NCBI GenBank assembly: GCA_003156235.1
Contig: PMGP01000409.1
Span: 1-5,486 of the forward strand
Direction of reading: 5' to 3'
Length of the DNA: 5,486 nt
Source: Acidobacteriaceae bacterium
GTDB lineage: Bacteria; Acidobacteriota; Terriglobia; Terriglobales; Acidobacteriaceae
Part shown: piece after piece, positions 5,445 through 5,486 of the stretch
Position numbering within the stretch: the stretch's first letter is position 1
Layout of the letters: every line of letters starts with the position of its first letter
The notes under the pieces: model-generated
Seen by the model: only the letters and a program-made list of their open reading frames with translations
Told to the model about the DNA's origin: nothing
Databases searched by the model: none
Program-made: the position numbers and the translations under genes

Positions 5445-5486
5445 AGATTCGCAGCCTGCGGGAGCGCGCCAACATGAGCCAGGCCG
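5445..5486 (+). pseudogene. Fragment matching the antitoxin HTH region, cut by the window edge
   Basis: Bases 5445-5484 match 3006-3045 of the antitoxin gene at 39 of 40 positions, the only change being G for A at 5454. In the matching frame it encodes EIRSLRERANMSQA, the start of an XRE helix-turn-helix. Upstream of it the same frame shows no antitoxin-like N-terminal half and closes at a stop at 5390-5392, with no ATG or GTG start in between. It is therefore either a 5'-truncated antitoxin copy or a second antitoxin gene with an upstream frameshift. The remainder lies outside the window, so its state cannot be judged. Confidence 0.55.

Noticed and set aside
5217..5477. 86-codon plus-strand frame at the right end
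   Set aside because: It passes through dispersed repeats and then reads the antitoxin-like fragment in the wrong frame. Composition is not protein-like and no ribosome site is seen.
3179..5484. A mobile island flanked by 40-bp direct repeats
   Set aside because: There is no integrase or transposase gene and no tRNA or terminal inverted repeats. The direct repeat is coding sequence of an antitoxin, so duplication of that gene explains it more simply.

Overview
The window looks like chromosomal DNA of an acidobacterium of the Terriglobia/Acidobacteriaceae type. This is an inference from its moderately high GC, a secreted protein that looks like a lineage-specific acidobacterial family, and several short dispersed palindromic repeats (cores GGGCTTTAGCCC, GTGCCCCA...GGGTGGGATACC, GTCATTCTGAGCGAG, TCCCGTAGGGAC) that I recall from such genomes. 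No rRNA, tRNA, CRISPR array or transposase gene is visible.

Layout, left to right. (1) 4-738, plus strand: a secreted protein of unknown function with a clear Sec signal peptide. (2) 774-2324, minus strand, convergent with the first gene and only 35 bp away: a BaiN/HI0933-type FAD oxidoreductase. Its reading frame stays open through two blocks of dispersed palindromic repeats (about 1446-1652 and 1167-1317), which add roughly 120 residues to a core of about 400. (3) 2325-2485: a divergent intergenic region with a 20-bp palindrome and -10-like boxes, a plausible operator/promoter for the next pair. (4) 2486-3178, plus strand: a toxin-first type II toxin-antitoxin pair. The RelE-type toxin carries a one-base frameshift near 2644; the XRE/HTH antitoxin is intact. 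(5) 3179-3394, minus strand: a small helical protein with a C-terminal H-x3-C-x2-C motif, ending directly against the antitoxin stop. (6) 3569-5026, minus strand: a PLP-dependent beta-eliminating lyase of the tryptophanase/tyrosine phenol-lyase family with an altered active site, followed by a strong intrinsic terminator at 3462-3491. (7) 5027-5486: about 460 bp with no convincing intact gene. It holds dispersed palindromes and, at the very edge, a second copy of part of the antitoxin HTH sequence (39 of 40 bp identical to 3006-3045).

The genes do not form one pathway. The most notable features are the repeats carried in frame inside an otherwise well-conserved flavoprotein gene, the decayed toxin beside an intact antitoxin with a second antitoxin fragment 2.4 kb away, and the unusual tryptophanase/TPL-type enzyme. 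I do not see a clearly new multi-gene system here.
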